Shown here in pieces: positions 1 through 6,485 of a stretch of DNA of 6,485 nucleotides. Under the pieces are notes generated by a model. It saw only the letters and a program-made list of their open reading frames with translations, was not told where the DNA came from and searched no databases. The position numbers were made by a program, and so were the translations under genes. The stretch is taken from NCBI GenBank assembly GCA_964614375.1, contig CAZTLI010000314.1, positions 1 through 6,485 of the forward strand, written 5' to 3'. Within the stretch, counting starts at the first letter, position 1. Every line of letters begins with the position of its first letter. This stretch comes from CAZTLI01 sp964614375. GTDB taxonomy: Bacteria; Chloroflexota; Anaerolineae; Aggregatilineales; Phototrophicaceae.

Positions 1-20
1 GTGGATCGGGATAATGGCGC

Positions 21-1952
21 ATGATTAGAAAACTGCTGATTGCCAATCGAGGCGAAATTGCCTGCCGGATTATCCGCACCTGTCGTGAGATGGGCATTGC
101 GACGGTTGCGATCTATTCTGATGCAGATACCAATGCGCTGCATGTCGAGCTGGCAGATGAGGCCATTCACATCGGCGCGAGTCCAGCCACTGAAAGTTAC
201 CTCAACATCAACAAAATCATCGACGCCGCCAAACGCACAGGTGCTGATTCCATCCATCCCGGCTATGGCTTTCTGGCGGAAAATGCGGAGTTCGCCTATC
301 GCGTCATTGCGGAAGATTTGACGTTCATCGGCCCGCCACCAAGCACTATCGAGGCAATGGGCAGAAAACAAGCCGCCAAACTCCTGCTGCAAGGGGTCCC
401 GCTCGTCCCCGGATATAGCGGCGATGAACAGTCCGACGAAGTATTGATCGCCGAAGCCGAAAAAATTGGCTTCCCGCTTATGGTCAAGGCGTCCGCCGGC
501 GGCGGTGGCAAAGGGATGCGTCAGGTCGATTCGCCAGAACACCTATCAGACGCCCTGGCAGTGGCACGGCGCGAAGCCATGCAAGCCTTCGGGGTCGATG
601 TGTTGATTCTCGAAAAGGTGATTATCAATCCACGTCACATCGAGGTGCAGATATTTGGTGACCAGCGCGGCAACATCATCGCATTAGGCGAACGCGAATG
701 CACCATCCAGCGCCGTCATCAAAAAATTATCGAAGAAACGCCATCAGATGCCGTAGATGATGATTTACGGGCACGGATGTTTGCAGCAGCAGTGAGCGTT
801 GGCGAACAAATCGGTTATTATAGTGCGGGGACGGTGGAATTTTTGGTCGATGAAGACGGCGAATTCTACTTCATGGAGATGAACACCCGTCTGCAAGTCG
901 AACATCCCGTGACTGAGATGGTCTTTGGAATCGACCTTGTGCGCTGGCAACTGCTTATCTCAGAAGGTTATCCCGTGACCGAGATGAATTTACAACCGAA
1001 CGGTCATGCGATTGAAGCGCGCATCTATGCAGAAGACCCGGCGAATGGGTTTTTGCCTGTGACAGGTAAAATCCTTCATTGGCAGGCAGCCGCTAGTGTG
1101 CGCGTCGATACGGGTGTACGGACTGGCGACGACATATCCGTTTATTACGACCCCATGCTTGCCAAAGTCATCACCCATGCCAAAACACGGATTCAGGCGA
1201 TAAGACGGCTCGACCACGCGCTGACAAAACTGCAATTACTCGGCATCAAGAATAATATCGGGTTTTTACGACGAGTCTTGATGCATGAAGACCATCTGGT
1301 GACAGAAATCAATACCAATTTCATCGCCGAGCATCCCGAATTACTAACGCTTGAGGACACCTTGCCAGAAATCGTCCTGGTCAGTGCGGCAGTCGCTCAG
1401 CAGCCCGGAACCGGTCATTTTCGTAACAATCCAAATCGCCCGATTCGCCACACTTTCCGCCATAAAGACAACGACTATGAAATCTTGCTGTCGCCACAAA
1501 AAGAAGCGGGCACATTCTCGGTAGAAATAGACGACGAAATCCACCATCTGATAACACAACCACACGACAATGGTAAATGGACGATGATTCTTAATGGTCA
1601 CCGCCAGCATATTGTCCTAGCGAATGATGATGACAACACCTGTTGGGTCTATACGCAAATGGGCACGTATGCCCTGAAATGGATTTCTCCCCTGCCCCTA
1701 CCCGGAACACGCGCGGAAAATGCCGGGTCCCTACGTGCGCCAATGCCGGGACAAGTGGTCACCGTCATCGTGGAAGTCGGACAACAAGTTGAGCAAGGCG
1801 CGCTGTTAATGACATTGGAAGCGATGAAAATGGAACATCGCATCGAAGCACCATACGCGGGCACTGTGGACAAAATCCATTACAAGGTGGGCGATCCAGT
1901 GCAAGCAGAAGCGGTCTTGTTAGAAATGACCACGCTTTCACACGAACGTTAA
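21..1952 (+). CDS. Acyl-CoA carboxylase biotin subunit: biotin carboxylase fused to biotinyl carrier domain (acetyl/propionyl/3-methylcrotonyl-CoA type, alpha subunit)
   Basis: This cytosolic enzyme uses ATP and bicarbonate to carboxylate biotin carried on its own C-terminal domain. A separate carboxyltransferase subunit then moves the carboxyl group to an acyl-CoA. Seen in the 643 residues: an N-terminal biotin carboxylase motif IANRGEIA (7-14); an ATP-grasp glycine loop GGGGKGM (160-166); ERECTIQRRHQK (224-235); MEMNTRLQVEHPVTE (285-299), whose E286, R290 and E294 match the known catalytic/metal residues; and ARIYAEDP (333-340). A middle region (about 450-565) is less conserved. The biotinyl domain (about 570-636) carries EAMKMEH, with K603 (codon 1827-1829) as the biotin site. 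Length fits the fused alpha-subunit family (about 640-680). The start is fixed by an in-frame TAA at 12-14. The Shine-Dalgarno is weak (CGGGA, 7-11). A frame from the window edge ends at TGA 22-24, giving an ATGA overlap that suggests coupling to an upstream gene. The acyl-CoA substrate cannot be told, because the carboxyltransferase decides it. Confidence 0.95.
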   Translation: MIRKLLIANRGEIACRIIRTCREMGIATVAIYSDADTNALHVELADEAIHIGASPATESYLNINKIIDAAKRTGADSIHPGYGFLAENAEFAYRVIAEDLTFIGPPPSTIEAMGRKQAAKLLLQGVPLVPGYSGDEQSDEVLIAEAEKIGFPLMVKASAGGGGKGMRQVDSPEHLSDALAVARREAMQAFGVDVLILEKVIINPRHIEVQIFGDQRGNIIALGERECTIQRRHQKIIEETPSDAVDDDLRARMFAAAVSVGEQIGYYSAGTVEFLVDEDGEFYFMEMNTRLQVEHPVTEMVFGIDLVRWQLLISEGYPVTEMNLQPNGHAIEARIYAEDPANGFLPVTGKILHWQAAASVRVDTGVRTGDDISVYYDPMLAKVITHAKTRIQAIRRLDHALTKLQLLGIKNNIGFLRRVLMHEDHLVTEINTNFIAEHPELLTLEDTLPEIVLVSAAVAQQPGTGHFRNNPNRPIRHTFRHKDNDYEILLSPQKEAGTFSVEIDDEIHHLITQPHDNGKWTMILNGHRQHIVLANDDDNTCWVYTQMGTYALKWISPLPLPGTRAENAGSLRAPMPGQVVTVIVEVGQQVEQGALLMTLEAMKMEHRIEAPYAGTVDKIHYKVGDPVQAEAVLLEMTTLSHER

Positions 1953-1970
1953 CGTACTACTAACGCGCTT

Positions 1971-1986
1971 TGTAAGCCAGCTTACA
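1971..1986. repeat. Short palindrome downstream of the carboxylase gene (operator or weak terminator candidate)
   Basis: TGTAAGCCAGCTTACA has perfect 6-bp arms around CCAG and lies 19 bp after the carboxylase stop codon. No T-run follows, so it is not a convincing intrinsic terminator. It could be a repressor operator for the transporter operon, or chance. The regulator is not recognisable. Confidence 0.35.
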
Positions 1987-2001
1987 GAACATCGCTAGAA
2001 C

Positions 2002-2014
2002 AAATGTAACATTT
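2002..2014. repeat. Second short palindrome in the intergenic region (operator candidate)
   Basis: AAATGTAACATTT is a perfect odd palindrome with 6-bp arms around a central A. It lies about 16 bp after the TGTAAG palindrome and shares the TGTAA core with it. Two dyads in a 191-bp gap upstream of a transport operon fit a regulator-binding region, but no activator or repressor gene is in the window to link them to. Confidence 0.3.
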
Positions 2015-2074
2015 TAGAGGTATGCGCGACACACCACCTAATCGTGCAACAAACACCACGCTTTAATTACCGCG

Positions 2075-2080
2075 CATAAT
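2075..2080 (+). promoter_or_regulatory. Possible -10 hexamer for the transporter operon
   Basis: CATAAT differs from the sigma-70 -10 consensus at one position and lies 63 bp before the binding-protein start. No good -35 hexamer stands 16-18 bp upstream, so this is a weak candidate. A promoter somewhere in 1953-2143 is likely, because the gap separates functionally unrelated genes. The rest of the gap shows no coding frame or RNA gene that I can recognise. Confidence 0.25.
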
Positions 2081-2134
2081 GTGGCATGGTAAAACATGAC
2101 CATATATTGTTTTCTTGTTTGATCCATCCAATTC

Positions 2135-2140
2135 GGAGGA
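2135..2140 (+). promoter_or_regulatory. Strong ribosome binding site of the solute-binding protein gene
   Basis: GGAGGA stands 3 nt before the ATG at 2144. It is the only clear Shine-Dalgarno in the window. The permease and ATPase starts have nothing comparable, so the binding protein is probably translated much more strongly than its partners. The short spacing is slightly below the usual optimum. It supports the ATG at 2144 as the start. Confidence 0.75.
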
Positions 2141-2143
2141 ACA

Positions 2144-3688
2144 ATGTTTCATACTCACTTTAAAGGTGCAAGTCGTATCCTACTGGTTTTCGCCTTGCTG
2201 CTGGTGCTGGTTGGCGGCATCTTCATCGTCAGCGCGCAGGACGAAAACACACTACGTATTGGCTTTAATGCGCCCGTCGAACTCGACCCGGCGCTCGGTT
2301 CGGCAGATTCAGAGATTGCACTGAATAGGTCGATTTATGACTATCTTATCGAAATCGCCCCCGACAACAGCCTCCAGCCTAATCTCGCCGAAAGTTGGGA
2401 AATCAGTGATGATGGCCTGACCTATACATTCCATTTGCGCGATGGTGTGACGTTCCACAATGGTTCAGCATTCACCGCTGCGGATGTGGTCTACACATTC
2501 AATCGCATGGTTGAACTGGAATCACCCGGTGTGGCCATTATGGGTGACTTTTCCGTCGAAGCAGCCGATGATTTGACCGTCGTCTTCGCGCTGGCCTCTC
2601 CAAATGCCGACTTCCTGTATGGCGTTGGCTCGAATTTCGCCGTTATCCTGCAAGACGGCACTGAATCCCCGAATGTGCTCGTTGAAGGCGACAATCCCTA
2701 TGTCAACTTCAATGGGACAGGCCCCTTCGTGCTGCAAGAATATCGTCCCGGCGAAACGGCGGTGCTGGTACGCAATGAAGCCTACTGGTTGGATGGCGCG
2801 CCTGTGTTGGATAGCATTGTCTTTGTCTACATTGATGACCCGCTGGAACAGATTAATGCCATTCGCAGCGGCGCTGTCGATGTGATTTATCGTCTACCTG
2901 ATGACCAGATTGGTGTTCTGGACGAGACAGAAGGCATAACCGTCGTAGAACGCGCGACGAATCGGCATCCAGTGGTGCGCTTGCGGGCTGACGAGGGCTT
3001 CCTCGGCGAAAATCCGTTGATTCGTATGGCCTTCAAACTGGCGACTGACCGTGACGCTATCAACGAAATCTTGCTCGATGGGCGGGGTGTTATTGGCAAT
3101 AACGACCCGATTGGCCCCCTTTATGGCGATTATTACAACGCTGACCTCGAACATCCTGCCTATGACCCGCAGCGTGCCTGCGAACTGATTTTGGAAGCGA
3201 CCGGTCAGGAACGTATCTCAACCACACTGTATACTGTCGATTCGTTCAACTATGCCGACCTCGCGGTCATCTTGCAGCAGCAGTGGGAAGAAGGCTGTAT
3301 TGATGTTGACGTGCTGGTACGCCCCGAAAACGTTTACTATGGCGACAACGAATGGCTCGAAGTTGAACTGGGTATCACCGGCTGGGGTTCGCGCCCTGTT
3401 CCGCAGGACTACCTCACGCAGGCATACGTCACAGGCGGCCCATTCAACGAAACCCATTGGTCAACCGATGAACTCGATGGCCTTGTTGCCGATGCGGCCA
3501 GTACCACCGACCCGGCAGCCCGCGCAGACATCTATCATCAAATTAGCGTCATCTTCGCGGAAGAAGGCCCCATCATCATCCCGTTCTTCGGGTCAATCAG
3601 CGGCGCGTATCGTGATGGCGTCGAAGGGCTGGATATGCACCCCTTCCCCGGACGTACCGATTATCGCGCGGTCTCGATTAGCCGTTAG
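2144..3688 (+). CDS. ABC transporter solute-binding protein, family 5 (peptide/nickel/opine type)
   Basis: Extracytoplasmic receptor that captures a solute and delivers it to the membrane permease of an Opp/Dpp-type importer. The 514 residues begin with a Sec-type leader: basic residues at 8-11, a hydrophobic core at about 12-29, then SAQDEN. No cysteine lies near the leader, so it is not a classical lipoprotein. The mature part carries the family 5 signature region at 82-122 (AESWEISDDGLTYTFHLRDG, then FHNGSAFTAADVVYTFNRM), GTGPFVL (191-197) and MAFKLATDRDAI (295-306). The C-terminal lobe ends with IIIPFFGS and a short tail. Length fits the family (about 500-600). Only two cysteines are present (C346 and C385). 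The start is supported by GGAGGA at 2135-2140. The permease gene follows after 2 bp, so the two are co-transcribed. The ligand may be a di/oligopeptide, but nickel, glutathione, opines and sugars are handled by the same family, and sequence alone does not decide. Confidence 0.94.
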   Translation: MFHTHFKGASRILLVFALLLVLVGGIFIVSAQDENTLRIGFNAPVELDPALGSADSEIALNRSIYDYLIEIAPDNSLQPNLAESWEISDDGLTYTFHLRDGVTFHNGSAFTAADVVYTFNRMVELESPGVAIMGDFSVEAADDLTVVFALASPNADFLYGVGSNFAVILQDGTESPNVLVEGDNPYVNFNGTGPFVLQEYRPGETAVLVRNEAYWLDGAPVLDSIVFVYIDDPLEQINAIRSGAVDVIYRLPDDQIGVLDETEGITVVERATNRHPVVRLRADEGFLGENPLIRMAFKLATDRDAINEILLDGRGVIGNNDPIGPLYGDYYNADLEHPAYDPQRACELILEATGQERISTTLYTVDSFNYADLAVILQQQWEEGCIDVDVLVRPENVYYGDNEWLEVELGITGWGSRPVPQDYLTQAYVTGGPFNETHWSTDELDGLVADAASTTDPAARADIYHQISVIFAEEGPIIIPFFGSISGAYRDGVEGLDMHPFPGRTDYRAVSISR

Positions 3689-3690
3689 CG

Positions 3691-4632
3691 ATGAGCAATC
3701 TTGATACACCGGTGGAGTCCTCCGGGACTCCACTTTCCTTTCCGACTCGTCTCAGGCTATCGATTGGCACATTTCTAGGCCAGATGGCTAAAACCCCCGC
3801 GTCACTCGCTGGATTGATAATCGTGATGCTCTTTTTGACCCTCGCCATTTTTGGCCCGACGATTGCCGTCAATGAATATGACGACTTTGTAGGTGATCGC
3901 AATGCAGCGCCATCGGCTGATTTCATCTTCGGTACAGACCGCTTAGGTCGTGATATGTATGCCCGCATATTATGGGGCGCGCGCGAAACCGTCGGTCTGC
4001 CCGCTGTGGCGACGGCGTTGTCCGTCTTTTTAGGGACGTGCATTGGTTTAGCTACAGGCTATTTTGGAGGTTGGTTTGATGAACTGATTTCCCGGTCTGT
4101 GGATATTTTGCTGGCGATACCTGTTCTTGTATTGGCACTGGTGATGCTTACCACGATAGTACCGCTGCTGAGTGATGCTCAGAGTCCGTTGATAGATACC
4201 ATCGGCCCCGAAAAAATCAGCCTCGTGATTGTCATCATCGTCATTTATACGCCGATTGTGACGCGCGTCATTCGCAGTGCTACCCTGACAGTACGTGATA
4301 AGGGATATGTCGAAGCCGCAAAACTGCGCGGCGAGTCGTTGTATTATATTTTGTTTCGAGAAATTTTACCCGGTGTGCTACCTACATTGGCTGTCGAAGG
4401 CGCGCTGCGCTTTTCGTATGCTATTTTTTTGGTCGCCAGTCTCGGCTTTTTGGGATTGGGTGTGCAGCCACCATCACCGGAATGGGGACGATTGGTGCTC
4501 GAAGGACGCGATAATTTCGCCCGCGCGCCCTGGACATTATGGTTTCCCGTCATTGTCATCGCCATTCTGATTATCGGTGTCAATCTATTGGCAGACGGTT
4601 TGCGCCGGATTTTGCGTTACGAAAGCACCTGA
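3691..4632 (+). CDS. ABC transporter permease, OppC/DppC type
   Basis: Integral membrane subunit forming half of the import channel, normally as a heterodimer with an OppB/DppB-type partner. The 313 residues show a cytoplasmic N-terminus (1-37), a first membrane helix (about 38-60), the OppC-family periplasmic motif FGTDRLGRDMYAR (80-92), and further helices near 102-123, 139-160, 176-192, 237-258 and 281-301. The EAA loop that contacts the ATPase is YVEAAKLRG followed by ILPGVLP (206-231), with E208, A209, A210 and G214 in place. Length is normal for DppC (about 280-320). The start at 3691 lies 2 bp after the binding-protein stop and has no visible Shine-Dalgarno. An internal ATG at 3784 (M32, just before helix 1) is an alternative start. 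A strong hairpin lies in codons 7-15. The loop between helices 3 and 4 (about 159-175) seems longer than in typical DppC. No OppB-type gene adjoins it on the left. Confidence 0.93.
   Translation: MSNLDTPVESSGTPLSFPTRLRLSIGTFLGQMAKTPASLAGLIIVMLFLTLAIFGPTIAVNEYDDFVGDRNAAPSADFIFGTDRLGRDMYARILWGARETVGLPAVATALSVFLGTCIGLATGYFGGWFDELISRSVDILLAIPVLVLALVMLTTIVPLLSDAQSPLIDTIGPEKISLVIVIIVIYTPIVTRVIRSATLTVRDKGYVEAAKLRGESLYYILFREILPGVLPTLAVEGALRFSYAIFLVASLGFLGLGVQPPSPEWGRLVLEGRDNFARAPWTLWFPVIVIAILIIGVNLLADGLRRILRYEST
3711..3734 (+). promoter_or_regulatory. Stable hairpin with UNCG-class tetraloop at the binding protein/permease junction
   Basis: The arms GTGGAGTCC (3712-3720) and GGACTCCAC (3725-3733) are perfect 9-bp complements around the loop TCCG. 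In RNA this gives C(UCCG)G, a member of the exceptionally stable C(UNCG)G class. A G-U pair (3711/3734) can extend the stem. It begins 22 nt after the binding-protein stop codon and is followed by a broken pyrimidine run (TTTCCTTTCC). Known parallels are the intercistronic hairpins after malE-type binding-protein genes, which protect the upstream mRNA end or attenuate downstream expression. That role here is inferred. Confidence 0.6.
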
Positions 4633-6485
4633 TGATGAGTGAACATCCTGTTATTGAAGCGAAAAATGTCTCGATTGACTACCGGTTGGCTGACACATGG
4701 TTGAATGCCGTTTGTGATGTTTCGCTCACCATTCAACCGTTGCACATTCATGGTCTGGTGGGCGAAAGTGGCAGCGGCAAATCCACAGTGGGTCTGGGCC
4801 TGATGAACTATCTCGCCGCAAATTCCCGCATCAGCGACGGTGAGATTCTGTTCATGGGCACAGATATTGCACATCATACCGCGCGGCAGATGCAAAAAAT
4901 CTGGGGGCGCGAGATGAGCCTGGTTCCACAAGACCCGCTGTCATCGCTCAATCCCGCGTTCACTATCGGCAACCAGATGGCGGAACTCACCCAACTTCAT
5001 CTAGGGTATTCCAACAAAGAAGCACGTAAACATGCCATTGAAATGTTGACCAAAGTAAGAATCGCCGATCCCGATTCGGTGATGACGCGCTATCCTCATC
5101 AACTCAGCGGTGGGATGCAGCAGCGGGTGATGATTGCAATGGCCCTGAGTACACAGCCACGTCTGCTGGTACTCGACGAACCAACAACGGCGTTGGATGT
5201 GACCACCCAGGCAGTTATACTCGACCTATTTCGTGAACTTATCCTCAACGAAAAGGCCGCCGCGTTGTATGTCTCGCACGACCTCGGTACAGTCGCGCAG
5301 CTTTGTGATGATGTCACTGTCCTCTATGGCGGTGAAGTCATGGAAAGCGCACCCATCATCGAACTATTTAGCAAACCGCTGCATCCCTATACATACGGCT
5401 TATTATCTAGCTTGCCCGCCCATTCACTGGAGACCGAAACCCGTCTAGCGACCATCAAGGGCGTTGCGCCGTCGCTGTCTGAACGACCTCATGCCTGTGT
5501 ATTTGCGCCACGTTGTCCCGTTGTCCTTGACAAATGTCGCGAGACCAAACCACCATTGGAAAACACGCCCGATGGTCGGATGGTACGCTGTCATCGCTGG
5601 CCTGAAATCGCTAGTGGCGACCTTGCATTAACAACGCGAGAACAGCCTGCATCGCCTATTCCGACAGCACGCACCGGTCATGTTATGACCGCCACCGCCA
5701 TCAACAAACGTTTTGGTGAGCAGACTTTTCTTGACCGCGTTACTCGCAAGGACCCCGATTATGTCCACGCCGTTGATGCGGCATCCATCAGTGTCAAAGC
5801 CCAATCGACGCTGGGATTAGTCGGCGAAAGCGGCAGCGGCAAAACAACCCTCGCCCGCGCTATCGTCGCCCTCATAGAAGCCGATAGCGGCGATATTCAG
5901 TTATCGGGCGTCACAATTTCTAATCAACTAGGAAAACGCACTACCGAAACATTGCGCGACCTGCAAATGGTCTTTCAAAACCCCAATGATACGCTGAATC
6001 CCTATCATACAGTTGGGCAAGCCCTGACGCGGACAATTGCGCGACTGACGGATGATCAACTCCCTCCAAAAGCGATGCGAGATCGGGTTATCGCCTTGCT
6101 AAGATCAGTGCGTTTGACGCCAGAATACTATCATCGCTATCCTAATGAATTAAGCGGCGGTGAAAAACAGCGTGTCGCTATCGCCCGCGCATTCGCGACC
6201 AATCCGGCATTGGTCGTCGCCGATGAACCGACATCCTCTCTCGATGTGTCTGTACAGGCCGTTATTCTCAATTTGCTCAAGGATATGCGCGCGACGAAAG
6301 GCGCATCATACCTGTTTATTTCACACGATCTCGATGTCATCGCGTATCTCGCCGATTGGATTGCGGTCATGTATCTGGGGCAGATTGTGGAAGAGGGTAC
6401 GACGGATCAAGTGTACAACAGTCCATCACACCCCTATACCGAAGCCCTGATTTCAGCGATTCCAGTACCTGACCCAACGCAAAAG
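4632..6485 (+). CDS. Fused double ABC ATPase (OppD-like plus OppF-like halves), partial at the right edge
   Basis: Cytosolic motor of the importer. The frame is open for 618 codons to the last base with no stop, so the C-terminus is missing. Domain 1: Walker A GESGSGKS (44-51), Q-loop Q100, signature LSGGMQQR (158-165), Walker B LLVLDEP (178-184), H-loop H216. An oligopeptide-transporter C-terminal extension follows, beginning at HPYTYGLLSSLP (251-262), with cysteines C289, C295, C302 and C320. A Pro/Thr-rich linker occupies about 324-350. Domain 2: Walker A GESGSGKT (398-405), Q449, LSGGEKQR (507-514), VVADEP (528-533), H565, and a second HPYTEALISAIP (600-611). Both ATP sites look competent. 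The layout resembles fused importer ATPases such as YejF and GsiA. The ATG at 4632 overlaps the permease TGA by 1 bp, and the adjoining ATG at 4635 is equally possible. No Shine-Dalgarno is visible, so translational coupling is likely. Confidence 0.93.
   Translation, partial: MMSEHPVIEAKNVSIDYRLADTWLNAVCDVSLTIQPLHIHGLVGESGSGKSTVGLGLMNYLAANSRISDGEILFMGTDIAHHTARQMQKIWGREMSLVPQDPLSSLNPAFTIGNQMAELTQLHLGYSNKEARKHAIEMLTKVRIADPDSVMTRYPHQLSGGMQQRVMIAMALSTQPRLLVLDEPTTALDVTTQAVILDLFRELILNEKAAALYVSHDLGTVAQLCDDVTVLYGGEVMESAPIIELFSKPLHPYTYGLLSSLPAHSLETETRLATIKGVAPSLSERPHACVFAPRCPVVLDKCRETKPPLENTPDGRMVRCHRWPEIASGDLALTTREQPASPIPTARTGHVMTATAINKRFGEQTFLDRVTRKDPDYVHAVDAASISVKAQSTLGLVGESGSGKTTLARAIVALIEADSGDIQLSGVTISNQLGKRTTETLRDLQMVFQNPNDTLNPYHTVGQALTRTIARLTDDQLPPKAMRDRVIALLRSVRLTPEYYHRYPNELSGGEKQRVAIARAFATNPALVVADEPTSSLDVSVQAVILNLLKDMRATKGASYLFISHDLDVIAYLADWIAVMYLGQIVEEGTTDQVYNSPSHPYTEALISAIPVPDPTQK

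Noticed and set aside
14..28. ATG at 14-16 as the carboxylase start
   Set aside because: That frame meets TAG after four codons. The ATG at 21 opens the conserved IRKLLIANRGEIA start.
1946..1955. Palindrome ACGTTAACGT over the carboxylase stop codon as a terminator
   Set aside because: It is short, has no loop and no T-run follows. It is probably chance.
1971..1986. Biotin-repressor (BirA) operator near the biotin enzyme
   Set aside because: The TGTAA half-site is reminiscent, but the arms are separated by about 4 bp rather than the roughly 14-16 bp of known BirA sites, and the site lies after the biotin gene, not before it.
3678..4043. Antisense 121-codon frame opposite the permease start, and many similar overlapping frames on both strands
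   Set aside because: They lie fully within clear conserved genes, show no recognisable domain or low-complexity composition, and have no start signals. They are shadows of the real genes.
4168..4182. Small inverted repeat CTGAG/CTCAG inside the permease gene
   Set aside because: Only 5-bp arms within coding sequence, no further support.
4761..5843. Near-identical 21-bp segments (4761-4781 and 5823-5843, one mismatch) as a direct repeat or recombination site
   Set aside because: Both encode the Walker A loop GESGSGK of the two ATPase halves. Shared protein motif and codon preference explain them.
1..6485. Mobile elements, CRISPR arrays, tRNA/rRNA genes, defence or biosynthetic systems
   Set aside because: I found no transposase, regularly spaced repeats, cloverleaf or cluster signature. 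The window is filled by a carboxylase gene and an importer operon.

Overview
The window looks like an ordinary chromosomal segment of a moderate-GC free-living bacterium. All genes are on the + strand and closely packed. My best guess at the host is Chloroflexota (Anaerolineae-like). This is an inference from the style of the solute-binding protein, which has a Sec-type leader ending in an Ala-Gln-Asp sequence with no lipobox cysteine, and from the fused double ATPase. No rRNA or marker gene is present to confirm it.

Region 1 (21-1952) encodes a complete acyl-CoA carboxylase biotin subunit, with a biotin carboxylase domain and a C-terminal biotinyl-carrier domain in one 643-residue chain. All the catalytic motifs I checked are intact. 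The partner carboxyltransferase is not in the window. It may lie upstream, because one reading frame from the left edge ends in an ATGA overlap with this start.

Region 2 (1953-2143) is a 191-bp gap, the only sizeable non-coding stretch. It holds two short perfect palindromes, a weak promoter-like -10 hexamer and a strong Shine-Dalgarno sequence.

Region 3 (2144-6485, continuing past the right edge) is a peptide/nickel/opine-type (Opp/Dpp) ABC import operon. It contains a family 5 extracellular solute-binding protein, then after 2 bp an OppC/DppC-type permease, then overlapping by 1 bp a fused double ATPase (OppD-like half plus OppF-like half). The ATPase ORF stays open to the last base. It is a long gene that is easily missed because it has no stop in the window. 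The binding protein would capture a peptide-like solute outside the membrane, the permease would form half of the channel, and the two ATPase halves would power uptake.

Two things stand out. The OppB/DppB-type permease normally found between the binding protein and the C-type permease is absent from its usual place. A perfect 9-bp hairpin with a UNCG-class tetraloop sits just inside the start of the permease gene, where it could set the ratio of binding protein to membrane components. I found no new type of system, mobile element, CRISPR array or RNA gene.
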